Shown here piece after piece: positions 18,723-30,474 of a stretch of 64,000 bases of DNA. The notes beneath the pieces were generated by a model that searched no databases, had not been told where the DNA came from, and saw only the letters and a program-made list of their open reading frames with translations. The stretch comes from Clostridia bacterium (GTDB lineage Bacteria > Bacillota > Clostridia > Oscillospirales > CAG-272): positions 1 to 64,000 of the forward strand of contig JAFTMG010000013.1 of the NCBI GenBank assembly GCA_017452525.1, given 5' to 3'. A program made the position numbers and the translations under genes. Every line of letters begins with the position of its first letter. Positions within the stretch are counted from its first letter, which is position 1.

Positions 18723-18794
18723 CATACGACACCTCAACCGATTTGTTTCGGATAGTCCGATCAACATCAGTTTATGTCGAAAAAGGCGATTTGC

Positions 18795-19250
18795 TCACTT
18801 CGTGCGCCTGCTGCGGAAAAATCTCTGCAACACCTCGCGGCACTCTGCCTCACAGACGCCCATGCTCACCCCGGGACGGTGATTCAGCGGATAGCTCGGC
18901 AGATTCAGCACGCTTCCCATTGCGCCCGCGCGGGCATCCTTACAACCAAACACCACGCGCCCGACTCTCGCGTTCACGATCGTTCCTGCACACATGGGGC
19001 AAGGCTCCAACGTCACGTACAGCGTGCAGTCTGTCAAACGCCAGCTACCAACTGCCGCGCACGCCTGCTCTATCGCCAAAAGCTCCGCATGTGCCGTGGC
19101 ACACCGATCGCGTTCACGACGGTTGCCCGCTTCGGCGATCACTTCGCCGTTCCGTACGACCAGGGCACCCACCGGCACCTCTCCCATCTCCGCCGCCTGC
19201 TCTGCCAAAGCCAGAGCGCGGCGCATAAACATTTCATCCTGCGCAAGCAT
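18795..19250 (-). CDS. tadA: tRNA-specific adenosine deaminase
   Basis: A 151-aa TadA. It deaminates A34 to inosine in tRNA-Arg(ACG). The zinc and catalytic residues are in HAE (His54, Glu56) and PCPMC (Cys84, Cys87). The length and the final FFRSRR are typical. Its start is only 4 bp from the stop of the CPBP protease gene, so translation is coupled. Confidence 0.93.
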   Translation of the reverse strand: MLAQDEMFMRRALALAEQAAEMGEVPVGALVVRNGEVIAEAGNRRERDRCATAHAELLAIEQACAAVGSWRLTDCTLYVTLEPCPMCAGTIVNARVGRVVFGCKDARAGAMGSVLNLPSYPLNHRPGVSMGVCEAECREVLQRFFRSRRTK

Positions 19251-19254
19251 CGTC

Positions 19255-20259
19255 TCAAAAACCGTATTGGATCAATGCCACCACGAAAATGGCGATCATC
19301 GTCAGCACGCAAAGAATCACGAAGGCGAGCATCAAGGGACTGAAAAACAGGCGGACCTTCCGATGCGCGGGCAAGGGGTAGCGCTCCTCCACGGCAAGAA
19401 GCGGGAGTTGCTTTTCAAACACGCCGTCCGCGAAGCTGATATCCTTCTGACGGTGACAGATCAGGAAGACAAGGCATATCGCGCCAATTCCAAAAATAGC
19501 CCCCTCAGCCAACGTACAAACACGCTCGGCAAATACTCCCTCAAAGCGCGCCATGATGGCACTTTCAAACACAGAGAAGCCGTTATTCATCAAATGCAGC
19601 AAAATGCCGCACCAGATGGAGCCGGTGACCTCATACAGATATCCGAGCACCAGACCCGCCACAGTGGCGTAAAAGATCTGTTGGATATTCTGGTGCATCA
19701 AACCAAACAATACGGCGCTCCCCACGATGGCAACACCCTTACCGAAGGGACGAAGATTGGACTGCACCAAACCGCGGAACAAAAACTCCTCCACAAAGCC
19801 GGGAATGATCGCCATGGTGATGAAGGTCATGACGATCGCCTGCGGTGTTTCATAGGTGTCTACCCACAGATTTTCCGCCGCGAATTCATCGTAATTGGTG
19901 AAGGCGATCATATAATGGTTGAGATACGCCGCCGCCAGAATGACCGCCATTCCCGCAAAAATATAGGCAAAGGTGGCTCGGGGCAGACGGGGCTCCAACC
20001 TCATCGGCTCGCTCATTTTCCCTTTGGACAGTATGCGGAAAAAAGCGACCGGCAGAAGGAAGGACAGGATGTAGACGACGCCGTCCGTCACGGAAGAGAC
20101 GAGACTTGCCGCCCCCTCGGTCAGATATTCCTCCCATAGCATGGAGAGTCCCATGCCGACCATGCCCAGCACATTGGTGATCATCAAAAAGAACAGCATC
20201 GTTCCGCCCAATCGCTGGATCATACTCCGATATTGTTTTTCAAAATCCCATTCGTTCAT
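19255..20259 (-). CDS. CPBP-family intramembrane metalloprotease
   Basis: A 334-aa membrane protein with about eight hydrophobic segments. The Abi/CAAX-protease motifs are FVEEFLFRGL (EExxxR, motif 1), FGLMHQN (motif 2 His) and HLMNN (motif 3). The family includes Rce1-like prenyl-protein proteases and bacteriocin self-immunity proteins; a housekeeping role is likely given the operon. The start at 20259 follows GGAAGGGAATAC. It is the first gene of the long leftward operon. Confidence 0.85.
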   Translation of the reverse strand: MNEWDFEKQYRSMIQRLGGTMLFFLMITNVLGMVGMGLSMLWEEYLTEGAASLVSSVTDGVVYILSFLLPVAFFRILSKGKMSEPMRLEPRLPRATFAYIFAGMAVILAAAYLNHYMIAFTNYDEFAAENLWVDTYETPQAIVMTFITMAIIPGFVEEFLFRGLVQSNLRPFGKGVAIVGSAVLFGLMHQNIQQIFYATVAGLVLGYLYEVTGSIWCGILLHLMNNGFSVFESAIMARFEGVFAERVCTLAEGAIFGIGAICLVFLICHRQKDISFADGVFEKQLPLLAVEERYPLPAHRKVRLFFSPLMLAFVILCVLTMIAIFVVALIQYGF

Positions 20260-20322
20260 CTGTATTCCCTTCCCGGAAAAATATATCGTCAGGTAAAAAT
20301 ATACCATTTTATCCTATCTTAT

Positions 20323-20351
20323 ATTATACACCAAGTGCCCCGTAATGTCAA
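20323..20351 (-). promoter_or_regulatory. Consensus promoter of the CPBP-to-GDPD operon
   Basis: Minus strand -35 TTGACA (20346-20351), 17-bp spacer, -10 TATAAT (20323-20328), both perfect consensus. It is the only strong promoter seen for the nine genes down to 10.47 kb. Confidence 0.85.
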
Positions 20352-20383
20352 CTGAATTTAGTTTATCCCATAAGAGAAAAACA

Positions 20384-20422
20384 AAACAAAAAAGAACCCG
20401 CGACCTTTTGGCCACGGGTTCT
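20384..20422 (-). terminator. Terminator of the sugar ABC ATPase gene
   Basis: AGAACCCG (20393-20400) pairs with CGGGTTCT (20415-20422), extended by GGCC-type pairs. On the minus strand it is followed by TTTTTTG. Confidence 0.85.
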
Positions 20423-20435
20423 GAAGCGGTTGAAT

Positions 20436-21590
20436 TTAGTGAGCGATGCAACGCTCGGTGTCCTTGTCGAAGATATGCATACGGGAGGTGTCCATAGCAA
20501 TGGTGATGGTATCACCGGCTCTCGAGTTGGAACGAGAGGATACACGGGAGGTCAAACGGGTCTCACCGATGGTCAGATACAGGAAGATCTCATTACCCAT
20601 CAACTCAGTTACGTCAACATAAGCAGAAACAACGTTCTCAGATGCGGCAACATTCATCGGGGAATCAGCGATACACTCGGGACGGATACCCGCGATAACT
20701 TCCTTGCCAATGTAGTCAGCCAGTGCGGGGTTGTTTGCCTTGTCTGCGGGCAATTTGAGGGAGCACTGCCAGCCTTCTTCTCTGATGTTGTTGGTCTTAT
20801 CGGGAATGAGCTTCTCAAAGCTGAAGTAAAGATCGTTGCCCTTCTTCTCAAGCACACCGTTGATGAAGTTCATCTGAGGAGTACCCATAAAGCCTGCGAC
20901 GAACAGGTTGCAAGGATTGTCGTACAGGTTCTGAGGAGTATCGACCTGCTGGATAACACCGTCCTTCATAACGACGATACGGGTAGCCATGGTCATTGCC
21001 TCGACCTGGTCATGGGTTACGTAAATAAAGGTGGTACCAACTCTCTGGTGCAGCTTGGTCAGCTCGGTTCTCATGGATGCACGAAGCTTAGCGTCCAGGT
21101 TGGACAGAGGCTCGTCAAGAAGGAATACCATGGGGTTACGGACGATTGCACGACCCAGAGCAACACGCTGCTTCTGACCACCGGACAGAGCCTTCGGCTT
21201 ACGGTCGAGCAGGTGGGTGATATCCAGAACGCGGGCAGCTTCCTCAACGCGTCTCTTGATCTCCTCCTTGGGAGTCTTGTTCAGCTTCAGACCGAATGCC
21301 ATGTTCTCGAATACGGTCATGTGAGGATACAGAGCGTAGTTCTGGAACACCATCGCGATCTTTCTGTCCTTAGGTGCTACGTCGTTGACCAGACGGTCGC
21401 CGATGAAGAGCTCACCCTCGGTGATCTCCTCCAGACCTGCAATCATACGCAGGGTGGTGGACTTACCACAACCGGAAGGACCTACGAATACGATAAATTC
21501 CTTGTCCTTGATCTCCAGGTTGAAGTCGGATACAGCAGTTACACCGCCGGGATATTTCTTATAAATGTGTCTGAGAGAAAGGCTTGCCAT
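20436..21590 (-). CDS. Sugar ABC transporter ATP-binding protein (MsmX/UgpC type)
   Basis: A 384-aa ATPase for carbohydrate uptake systems. Motifs are Walker A GPSGCGKST near 37, Q-loop VFQNYALYPHMTV, signature LSGGQKQRVALGRA, Walker B VFLLDEPLSNLDAKLR and H-loop VTHDQVEAMTMA. A C-terminal OB/TOBE regulatory region follows (about 245-384). No permease or binding protein adjoins it. This fits the shared-ATPase pattern of MsmX, which serves several sugar importers, for example one using the binding protein at 57.8-59.3 kb. GGAGG lies 11 nt before the start, inside an inverted repeat. Confidence 0.92.
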   Translation of the reverse strand: MASLSLRHIYKKYPGGVTAVSDFNLEIKDKEFIVFVGPSGCGKSTTLRMIAGLEEITEGELFIGDRLVNDVAPKDRKIAMVFQNYALYPHMTVFENMAFGLKLNKTPKEEIKRRVEEAARVLDITHLLDRKPKALSGGQKQRVALGRAIVRNPMVFLLDEPLSNLDAKLRASMRTELTKLHQRVGTTFIYVTHDQVEAMTMATRIVVMKDGVIQQVDTPQNLYDNPCNLFVAGFMGTPQMNFINGVLEKKGNDLYFSFEKLIPDKTNNIREEGWQCSLKLPADKANNPALADYIGKEVIAGIRPECIADSPMNVAASENVVSAYVDVTELMGNEIFLYLTIGETRLTSRVSSRSNSRAGDTITIAMDTSRMHIFDKDTERCIAH

Positions 21591-21600
21591 TTTATAAATT

Positions 21601-21627
21601 TCCTCCTTGTATTGACGAACCGGAGGA
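21601..21627 (-). promoter_or_regulatory. Shine-Dalgarno-sequestering inverted repeat
   Basis: The ribosome-binding site (TCCTCC on the plus strand, 21601-21606) is complementary to GGAGGA at 21622-21627, with a 15-nt loop. In the mRNA the upstream UCCUCC could mask GGAGGA. Confidence 0.4.
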
Positions 21628-21813
21628 CGTTTTTTACGCACATCCCCACGACTCGGACAATCTTTTTTTACATGGTTTATTGTATCAAATTTTCTCGCAA
21701 AATGGAAGAGGTGTAATTCCCAAAATTTCAGCAATTTGTTTGTACACTCTGCACAAAATGCTTTTTTTGAAGCAATATTCGGTCTGTTTTACGCTATTTT
21801 GTGTCTTAATAAA

Positions 21814-23976
21814 TTAATTCTTCGCGGTTTTACCCGGTTTCAGGGAAAGTCCGATGCGCTTCTTTGCCACGTCCACCGACAGAACTCTGACCTGAATGAT
21901 ATCACCGACCGAGAGCACCTCGCTGGGGTGCTTGATGTAACGGTCAGACATTTCGGAAATGTGGATCAGACCGTCCTGATGCACACCGATATCCACAAAC
22001 GCGCCAAAATCGATGACGTTGCGCACCGTGCCAGTGAGCATCATATCGGGGCGAAGATCGTTCAGATCCATGATATCGTCACGGAGTACGGGTGCGGGTA
22101 ACGAATCACGCACGTCGCGACCGGGCTTCTCCAGCTCTTCGATGATATCGCGCAGGGTGGGCTCACCCACATTCAACTCTGCACAGAGCTTTTCCACACC
22201 GTATTTTTTGACCTTGCGGGAAAGATCGCCCAGCTTGCCGCCGCGCACATCCTCCTCGGTGTAGTCAAACTTGCGAAGCAGCGCACCCGCCGCCTCGTAG
22301 GACTCGGGGTGAACGCCGGTGTTATCCAGGATCTCATCCGATCCGGGTACTCTCAAAAATCCCGCGCACTGCTCAAACGCCTTGGCGCCGATGCGGGGCA
22401 CCTTCAGAATCTGCGCGCGATTTTGGAACTCGCCGTTCTCCTCGCGGTATTTCACGATATTCTTCGCCGAGGTGGCATTGATACCGGAGATATAGGAAAG
22501 AAGCGGCCAAGACGCCGTGTTGACGTCGACACCCACGCTGTTGACGCAGTCCTCGACCACACCGGTCAGCGCGCTGTCAAGGCTGGCAGGCTTCATATCG
22601 TGCTGATACTGCCCTACACCAATCGCCTTGGGATCGATCTTGACCAGCTCTGCCAGCGAATCCTGCAGGCGGCGGGCAATGGAGACAGCCGAACGCTGGG
22701 TGACGTCGAAATCGGGGAATTCCTCCGCGCCAAGCTTGGACGCGGAATAGACAGAAGCACCCGCTTCGCTGACCATGATATATTTAACGTCCTCGGGGAT
22801 CTCACGCAACAAGTTGGCGATAAAGATCTCGCTCTCCTTGGACGCGGTACCGTTGCCGATGGCGATCACGTTGACACCCCATCTGCGGATCAGGCGCTTG
22901 ACCGCTTCCCCGCTCTCCTTGATGCGCTCCTGCGGCTTGGTCGGGTAGATCACACCCGTTTCCAGCACCTTGCCCGTCTTATCGACCACGGCAAGTTTAC
23001 AACCGGTACGGTAGCCGGGGTCATAGCCCAGCACGACCTTGCCCTTCAGCGGTGCCGTCATCAGCAGATGCTTCAGATTGTCCGAGAACACCTTGATGGC
23101 TCCCTCACTCGCCCGATCAAAGAGATCGTTGCGGATCTCTCGCTCTACCGAGGGCGCGATCAGACGCTCGTAGCTATCCACGATCGCAGCGCTGACGTGT
23201 GCCCGGGCGGGGCTCTCATTCTCCGCGATCACGTGAGCAAACAGCTCGTTGAGGATCAGATCGGCGGGAACGTTGACAGAGACCTTCAAAAAATCCTCCT
23301 TTTCGCCGCGGTTGATGGCAAGCACGCGGTGACCGGGAACCTTATTCAGCTTCTCTTCATATTCATAATACTGCGTATAGACCGACTCGCCCTCACCCTT
23401 GGATACCAGCGTACCAAACTCATAGGTACGGGTGCGGATAATCTTGCGGTATTCCGCGTTGTCCGAAATATCCTCGGCAATGATATCGCGTGCGCCGGCA
23501 TATGCCTCCTCACGGGTCTTCACATCTTTTTCTTCATCAATAAAGCCGTCCGCCAACGTGTCCAGATCCGGCTCGTAAGTGGGCTGCTGTGCAAGCAACA
23601 GCTCTGCCAAAGGCTCAAGCCCCTTCTCTCGCGCCACAGACGCGCGAGTCTTGCGGTGAGGACGGAAGGGACGGTAGATATCCTCCAGCTCCGTCATGGT
23701 CTTGGCATCGGCGATCGCCTTTTCAATCTCGGGCGTCAGCTTCTCCTGCGCGGCGATCAGATTGCGGATCTCCTCGCGGCGCGCTTCCATATTGCGCAGA
23801 TAGGTCAGGCGCTCGTCCAGCTGACGCAGGACGGTATCGTCCAGACTTCCCGTTACCTCCTTACGGTAGCGGGCGATGAAAGGGATGGTGTTCCCCTCAT
23901 CAATCAGCGCCACGGTGCGCTCCACCTGATCGGGCTTCAGATTCAGTTCTTTGGCAAGTGTTTCAATAATGGTCAT
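21814..23976 (-). CDS. tex: Tex-family transcription accessory / RNA-binding protein
   Basis: A 720-aa Tex protein. An N-terminal helical region opens TLAKELNLKPDQVERTVAL. The YqgF/RNase H-like core has LGYDPGYRTGCKLAVVD near 330. A helix-hairpin-helix region contains NTASWPLLSYISGINATSAKNIV, and a C-terminal S1 domain (about 640-712) has GTVRNVIDFGAFVDIGVHQDGLIH. Tex binds nucleic acid and affects transcription and stress responses. The length is standard. The pseudouridine synthase gene ends 9 bp upstream, so they form an operon. Confidence 0.94.
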   Translation of the reverse strand: MTIIETLAKELNLKPDQVERTVALIDEGNTIPFIARYRKEVTGSLDDTVLRQLDERLTYLRNMEARREEIRNLIAAQEKLTPEIEKAIADAKTMTELEDIYRPFRPHRKTRASVAREKGLEPLAELLLAQQPTYEPDLDTLADGFIDEEKDVKTREEAYAGARDIIAEDISDNAEYRKIIRTRTYEFGTLVSKGEGESVYTQYYEYEEKLNKVPGHRVLAINRGEKEDFLKVSVNVPADLILNELFAHVIAENESPARAHVSAAIVDSYERLIAPSVEREIRNDLFDRASEGAIKVFSDNLKHLLMTAPLKGKVVLGYDPGYRTGCKLAVVDKTGKVLETGVIYPTKPQERIKESGEAVKRLIRRWGVNVIAIGNGTASKESEIFIANLLREIPEDVKYIMVSEAGASVYSASKLGAEEFPDFDVTQRSAVSIARRLQDSLAELVKIDPKAIGVGQYQHDMKPASLDSALTGVVEDCVNSVGVDVNTASWPLLSYISGINATSAKNIVKYREENGEFQNRAQILKVPRIGAKAFEQCAGFLRVPGSDEILDNTGVHPESYEAAGALLRKFDYTEEDVRGGKLGDLSRKVKKYGVEKLCAELNVGEPTLRDIIEELEKPGRDVRDSLPAPVLRDDIMDLNDLRPDMMLTGTVRNVIDFGAFVDIGVHQDGLIHISEMSDRYIKHPSEVLSVGDIIQVRVLSVDVAKKRIGLSLKPGKTAKN

Positions 23977-23985
23977 TGGGTTCTC

Positions 23986-24708
23986 CTATCTATGGGTTTG
24001 ATACGTGTGTAATGCAGATTCCTCTTCCTCTGTCAGATATCGCCACTCACCCCGCGCGAGGCTCTCATCCAGCGAGAGCGGTCCGAAGGTGATACGCTCC
24101 AGCGCGGTGATCTGATTATGGACCGATTCCATCATTCGTTTGATCTGGTGATATTTTCCTTCGATCAGCGTAATGACCCCGCCCCTCCCGTCCGGGTCTG
24201 CCTCGATCACGGAGGGCTTTGTCTCATAGCCGTCATCCAACACCGTTCCCTTCTCCAGCTGATTGATTTCCTCCGCCGTCAGCGGGAACTTGACGGAAAA
24301 GCGATACTTTTTGGCAACGTGGTGACGGGGCGATAGCAGATCGTGCGCCAGCTGACCGTCATTGGTCAGAAGCATCAGTCCCAACGTATGCTTATCCAGC
24401 CGTCCGCATGGGAACAGCGACATCTTTTGCAGCTTTTCGGGCAACAGCTCCAGAACGGTCTTTTCTCTGCCGTCCTCGGTGGCGCTGACGTAGCCGTCCG
24501 GCTTGTTCAGAAGAATATAGGTAAAGCGCCGATAGCGAATGGTCTCTCCGCCATAGGAGATCACATCCCGCTCCGGGTCCACCTGCTCGGAGGGAGACTT
24601 TGCCGCGCGACCGTTGACCAGTACCTTACCTGCCCGCACCGCGCGCCCCGACTCGGAGCGTGACAACGTTCCGGTCTCGCTGAGAAATTTATCCAGACGC
24701 ATCCTCAC
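23986..24708 (-). CDS. 16S rRNA pseudouridine synthase, RsuA family
   Basis: A 240-aa RsuA/RluB/RluE/RluF-type enzyme. An N-terminal S4 domain (MRLDKFLSETGTLSRSES to VLVNGRAAK, about 1-45) precedes the catalytic domain with CGRLDKHTLGLMLLTNDG, where Asp105 is catalytic. GKYHQIKRMMESVHN is the conserved RNA-binding motif. It isomerises a uridine in 16S rRNA, most likely U516. TTTACA-17-TATAAT lies upstream. Confidence 0.88.
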   Translation of the reverse strand: MRMRLDKFLSETGTLSRSESGRAVRAGKVLVNGRAAKSPSEQVDPERDVISYGGETIRYRRFTYILLNKPDGYVSATEDGREKTVLELLPEKLQKMSLFPCGRLDKHTLGLMLLTNDGQLAHDLLSPRHHVAKKYRFSVKFPLTAEEINQLEKGTVLDDGYETKPSVIEADPDGRGGVITLIEGKYHQIKRMMESVHNQITALERITFGPLSLDESLARGEWRYLTEEEESALHTYQTHR

Positions 24709-24735
24709 GCCTCCCCTCGAAAAATTGCTTCAACT

Positions 24736-24764
24736 ATTATATCACACTTTCCTCCGTTTGTAAA
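24736..24764 (-). promoter_or_regulatory. Promoter of the pseudouridine synthase/tex operon
   Basis: Minus strand -35 TTTACA (24759-24764), 17-bp spacer, -10 TATAAT (24736-24741). Confidence 0.75.
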
Positions 24765-24863
24765 CCGCTTTTGAACACCGCGCCAACATTTGTTAAACTG
24801 CACAAAAAAAGACGTTTGAATTTGTCATTCAGCCGAATTGCAATCTTCTTTTTCCACAACAGA

Positions 24864-24892
24864 TTGACACCCTCAAACAATTATGGTATCAT
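24864..24892 (+). promoter_or_regulatory. Promoter of lacZ
   Basis: -35 TTGACA (24864-24869), 17-bp spacer, -10 TATCAT (24887-24892). The leader is about 55 nt. No cre-like palindrome was recognised by eye. Confidence 0.75.
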
Positions 24893-24936
24893 AACTGTGA
24901 TCTGTGTTTTTTGACCATGAGATCCACTACCTATGA

Positions 24937-28053
<3,117 letters not shown>

Positions 28054-28084
28054 TCCGCACATTGACCGATCCCTCTATCACACA

Positions 28085-28126
28085 AAAAGCACTTGTGATA
28101 CACGACCGTGTATCACAAGTGCTTTT
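28085..28126. terminator. Bidirectional terminator, perfect 19-bp stem
   Basis: Arms 28085-28103 and 28108-28126 are perfectly complementary with a GACC loop. They start with AAAAGC and end with GCTTTT, so they can serve both lacZ (plus) and the convergent DMT transporter (minus). Confidence 0.85.
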
Positions 28127-28128
28127 GC

Positions 28129-29034
28129 TTACGCTTCTGCTCTTGCTTTCCCGAACTTCAGCTGTGAGAGAATGATGCCGCCGAAAATAAACAGGCACCC
28201 CACGTAGCCCTGCACACTCATGCGCTCGTGGAGCAGAAGCATGCCGCCCAGTGCGGCAAATACCGACTCCAGCGAGAAAATGATCGCCGCCAGTGTGGGA
28301 TTGGCGGAAAACTTTTGCCCGATGATCTGCAACGTATACGCCACACCTGTAGACATCAGTCCGCAATAAGCGATGGGAATCGCCGCACCCTTCACGTTTT
28401 CCCATAGGATCGGCTCCTCAAAGAGCAGCGCGGTCACCGTGCTGAGGACACCGCAAACGAAGAACTGCAGGCAGGCGAAGCGGAGCGAGCTGACGGCACC
28501 GCCCATACGGTCGATGACAATGATATGCGCCGCCCAGAAAAACGCGCCGATGAAAAGGAGAACATCACCCAAGGAGACGGAGGAAAGGCTTCCCGTCACG
28601 CTGAGAAGATACAGTCCCACGGTAGCCAGCACCGCGCCGATCCACATATTCGGCCCGGTCTTCTGTCGGAAGAGAATGGCGCAGAGAATGGGGACCAGAA
28701 CAGTATAGAGCCCGGTAATGAAGCCGGACTTTCCCGCATCTCCCGTCAGCATCACGCCGCTCTGCTGGAGCGCCGAGGCGGCATACAGCACAAAGCCTGC
28801 CGCAGCCGAAGCCAGCAGGAGTTTTTTATCCAGCCAAGGGGTTCCCTTCCGCTCAAAGATCAGGATCACGGGAAGCAGGGACGCGGATCCAAGAAAATAA
28901 CGGATCCCGTTGAAGGAAAAGGGGGAAAGATAGTCCGCGCCGTGGCGCTGTGCCACAAAGGCAAAGCCCCAGATCAATGCGGTCAGGAGGAAAAGAACGT
29001 TGGCGGTCATACCGCCCTTCGGTTGCTTTTGCAT
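28129..29034 (-). CDS. EamA/DMT-superfamily transporter
   Basis: A 301-aa protein with ten hydrophobic helices in two EamA repeats. The first repeat has LIWGFAFVAQRHGADYLSPFSFNGIRY, the second GDVLLFIGAFFWAAHIIVIDRMG and ends SLESVFAALGGMLLLHE. DMT carriers move amino acids, nucleosides or other metabolites, often as exporters; the substrate is unknown. It ends against the shared terminator with lacZ. The membrane-anchored protein gene ends 18 bp upstream, so the two are probably cotranscribed. Confidence 0.88.
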   Translation of the reverse strand: MQKQPKGGMTANVLFLLTALIWGFAFVAQRHGADYLSPFSFNGIRYFLGSASLLPVILIFERKGTPWLDKKLLLASAAAGFVLYAASALQQSGVMLTGDAGKSGFITGLYTVLVPILCAILFRQKTGPNMWIGAVLATVGLYLLSVTGSLSSVSLGDVLLFIGAFFWAAHIIVIDRMGGAVSSLRFACLQFFVCGVLSTVTALLFEEPILWENVKGAAIPIAYCGLMSTGVAYTLQIIGQKFSANPTLAAIIFSLESVFAALGGMLLLHERMSVQGYVGCLFIFGGIILSQLKFGKARAEA

Positions 29035-29052
29035 ATGTATTGTCCTTTATGA

Positions 29053-29829
29053 TTACTGAATTTCCGACCCCGCCTCGGGCAATGCGGTACCCGTTTCGCT
29101 GACCAGCGCGCGGAACATCTCCACGGCATTGGTATATTCCCGATCCGATTTTTTCTTATTGGCAATGCTGCTCATCACACCCTGATTTCGCAGACAGATC
29201 ACCGTTCCCTCCGGAAAGACCTGACAGACGGGATACCACGCGGCAAATTCGGTATTCGCCAGCAACACGCCGTATTCGTCGACCGCCGCGGAAGGAACGC
29301 TTCCCAGAACGTCGCTCAGCTTGCAAAGTCCGCCCGCCCCCTTCACACGCTCATACAACCATGGGTCCAGAATACAGATACTGTATTCTCCCGCCATGAT
29401 CAGATGGTCAAAGGAGGTGATCTGTTCGTCGTTGTAATAAGAATCGATATAACCGAGATAAGGCGGGATCTCGCCGTTGGGCGTTGCCTGGATCGCCTTC
29501 TCCTGCTCCTCTGAATAGATCTGCATCATCACCATTTCGGCGTATTTCTCGCCATCCTCATTGAAATCCTTCGGCATGACCTCGTTGAGTCCGGTGCGAA
29601 GCGCCGCCGTCTCGGTGGCGGTCAGTTTATAGGGACCCGCAAACATCAGCACCACGTCGTCTTTTTTGTTTTCCCTGCTCTGCAGAAGACAGACGGTCAG
29701 CACAAAGACAACGAAAGCGGCGATCAGAATGTGCCACTTGTGATAAAACCAGAAATTGTCCAGCTTGGCTTTCCAGTCACCCTCCACCACGATTGCATCG
29801 CCGCGGAGCTTGTCCTGTTCTCTTGCCAT
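29053..29829 (-). CDS. Membrane-anchored hypothetical protein
   Basis: A 258-aa protein with a short cytoplasmic N-terminus, one membrane helix (about 25-48, KWHILIAAFVVFVLTVCLL) and a soluble outer domain of about 200 residues. The outer domain has GPYKLTATETAALRTGL, MIYSEEQEKA-like helices and a region AGEYSICILDPWLYERV that recalls bacterial solute-binding lobes. No family was recognised with confidence. GGAGAGATCAT supports the start at 29829. It follows greA after a terminator-like hairpin and precedes the DMT transporter. Confidence 0.7.
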   Translation of the reverse strand: MAREQDKLRGDAIVVEGDWKAKLDNFWFYHKWHILIAAFVVFVLTVCLLQSRENKKDDVVLMFAGPYKLTATETAALRTGLNEVMPKDFNEDGEKYAEMVMMQIYSEEQEKAIQATPNGEIPPYLGYIDSYYNDEQITSFDHLIMAGEYSICILDPWLYERVKGAGGLCKLSDVLGSVPSAAVDEYGVLLANTEFAAWYPVCQVFPEGTVICLRNQGVMSSIANKKKSDREYTNAVEMFRALVSETGTALPEAGSEIQ

Positions 29830-29855
29830 ATGATCTCTCCTTTCGTATGAAAGCG

Positions 29856-29887
29856 AAAACGGATACGCGCGATGTCGTATCCGTTTT
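29856..29887 (-). terminator. Terminator after greA
   Basis: Perfect 12-bp stem AAAACGGATACG/CGTATCCGTTTT with an 8-nt loop. The T run is within the stem. It is probably partial, with read-through into the membrane-anchored protein gene. Confidence 0.6.
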
Positions 29888-29932
29888 ACGTTTGGCGTAT
29901 TTTGGTTACGAATGAAACACCGCCGGTGCCAC

Positions 29933-30424
29933 TCAGTCGTTGCTGCGTCTGGCAACGTTCAGGATCTTCATCTTCAGTTCGCCACCCGGAGTCACGACCG
30001 AGATCTCCTGCCCCTCACGGGTACCGATCAGCGCGCGACCGATGGGAGACTGATCGGAGATCTTACCGCTGGCAGGGTCCGCCTCGTTGGAGCCGACCAG
30101 AGTATACTCTACCTCCATCTCCAGATCATAATCCATCACCTTGACGGTAGAACCGACGCTGACAACGCTGGTGTCGATCTTGGATTCGTCGACGATCACC
30201 GCGTTCAGGATCAGCTCTTCCAGATCCTTGATGCGCGCCTCGACCTTTGCCTGCTCATTTCTTGCCTCGTCGTACTCTGCGTTCTCGGACAAGTCACCGA
30301 AGGAACGAGCTACGGCGATATCGTTCTTTACTTCTTCTCTGCGGATATTTTTCAGATAATTGAGTTCCTCTACCAGCGCGTCATAGCCTTCCTGCGTGTA
30401 GAGCATCTGCTTTGCTTTTGCCAT
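29933..30424 (-). CDS. greA: Transcription elongation factor GreA
   Basis: A 163-aa GreA. It stimulates RNA cleavage by backtracked RNA polymerase. The N-terminal coiled coil carries RSFGDLSENAEYDEARNEQ, whose acidic tip inserts into the secondary channel. The C-terminal FKBP-like domain has SPIGRALIGTREGQEISVVTPGG. Length and ends are standard. It lies 50 bp after the S41 protease gene in the same direction. Confidence 0.95.
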   Translation of the reverse strand: MAKAKQMLYTQEGYDALVEELNYLKNIRREEVKNDIAVARSFGDLSENAEYDEARNEQAKVEARIKDLEELILNAVIVDESKIDTSVVSVGSTVKVMDYDLEMEVEYTLVGSNEADPASGKISDQSPIGRALIGTREGQEISVVTPGGELKMKILNVARRSND

Positions 30425-30474
30425 GGATAAATCTCCTTTTATGATTGAAATAGTATGATATTGGATTACTGTGT

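Noticed and set aside
22309..24012. Long open frame opposite tex
   Set aside because: Low-complexity shadow composition (Leu, Arg, Asp, Gly rich), no start signal; tex is the real gene.
28085..28126. Perfect 19-bp inverted repeat as a regulatory element
   Set aside because: It lies exactly between convergent lacZ and DMT genes, with A/T runs at both ends, and is explained as a bidirectional terminator.
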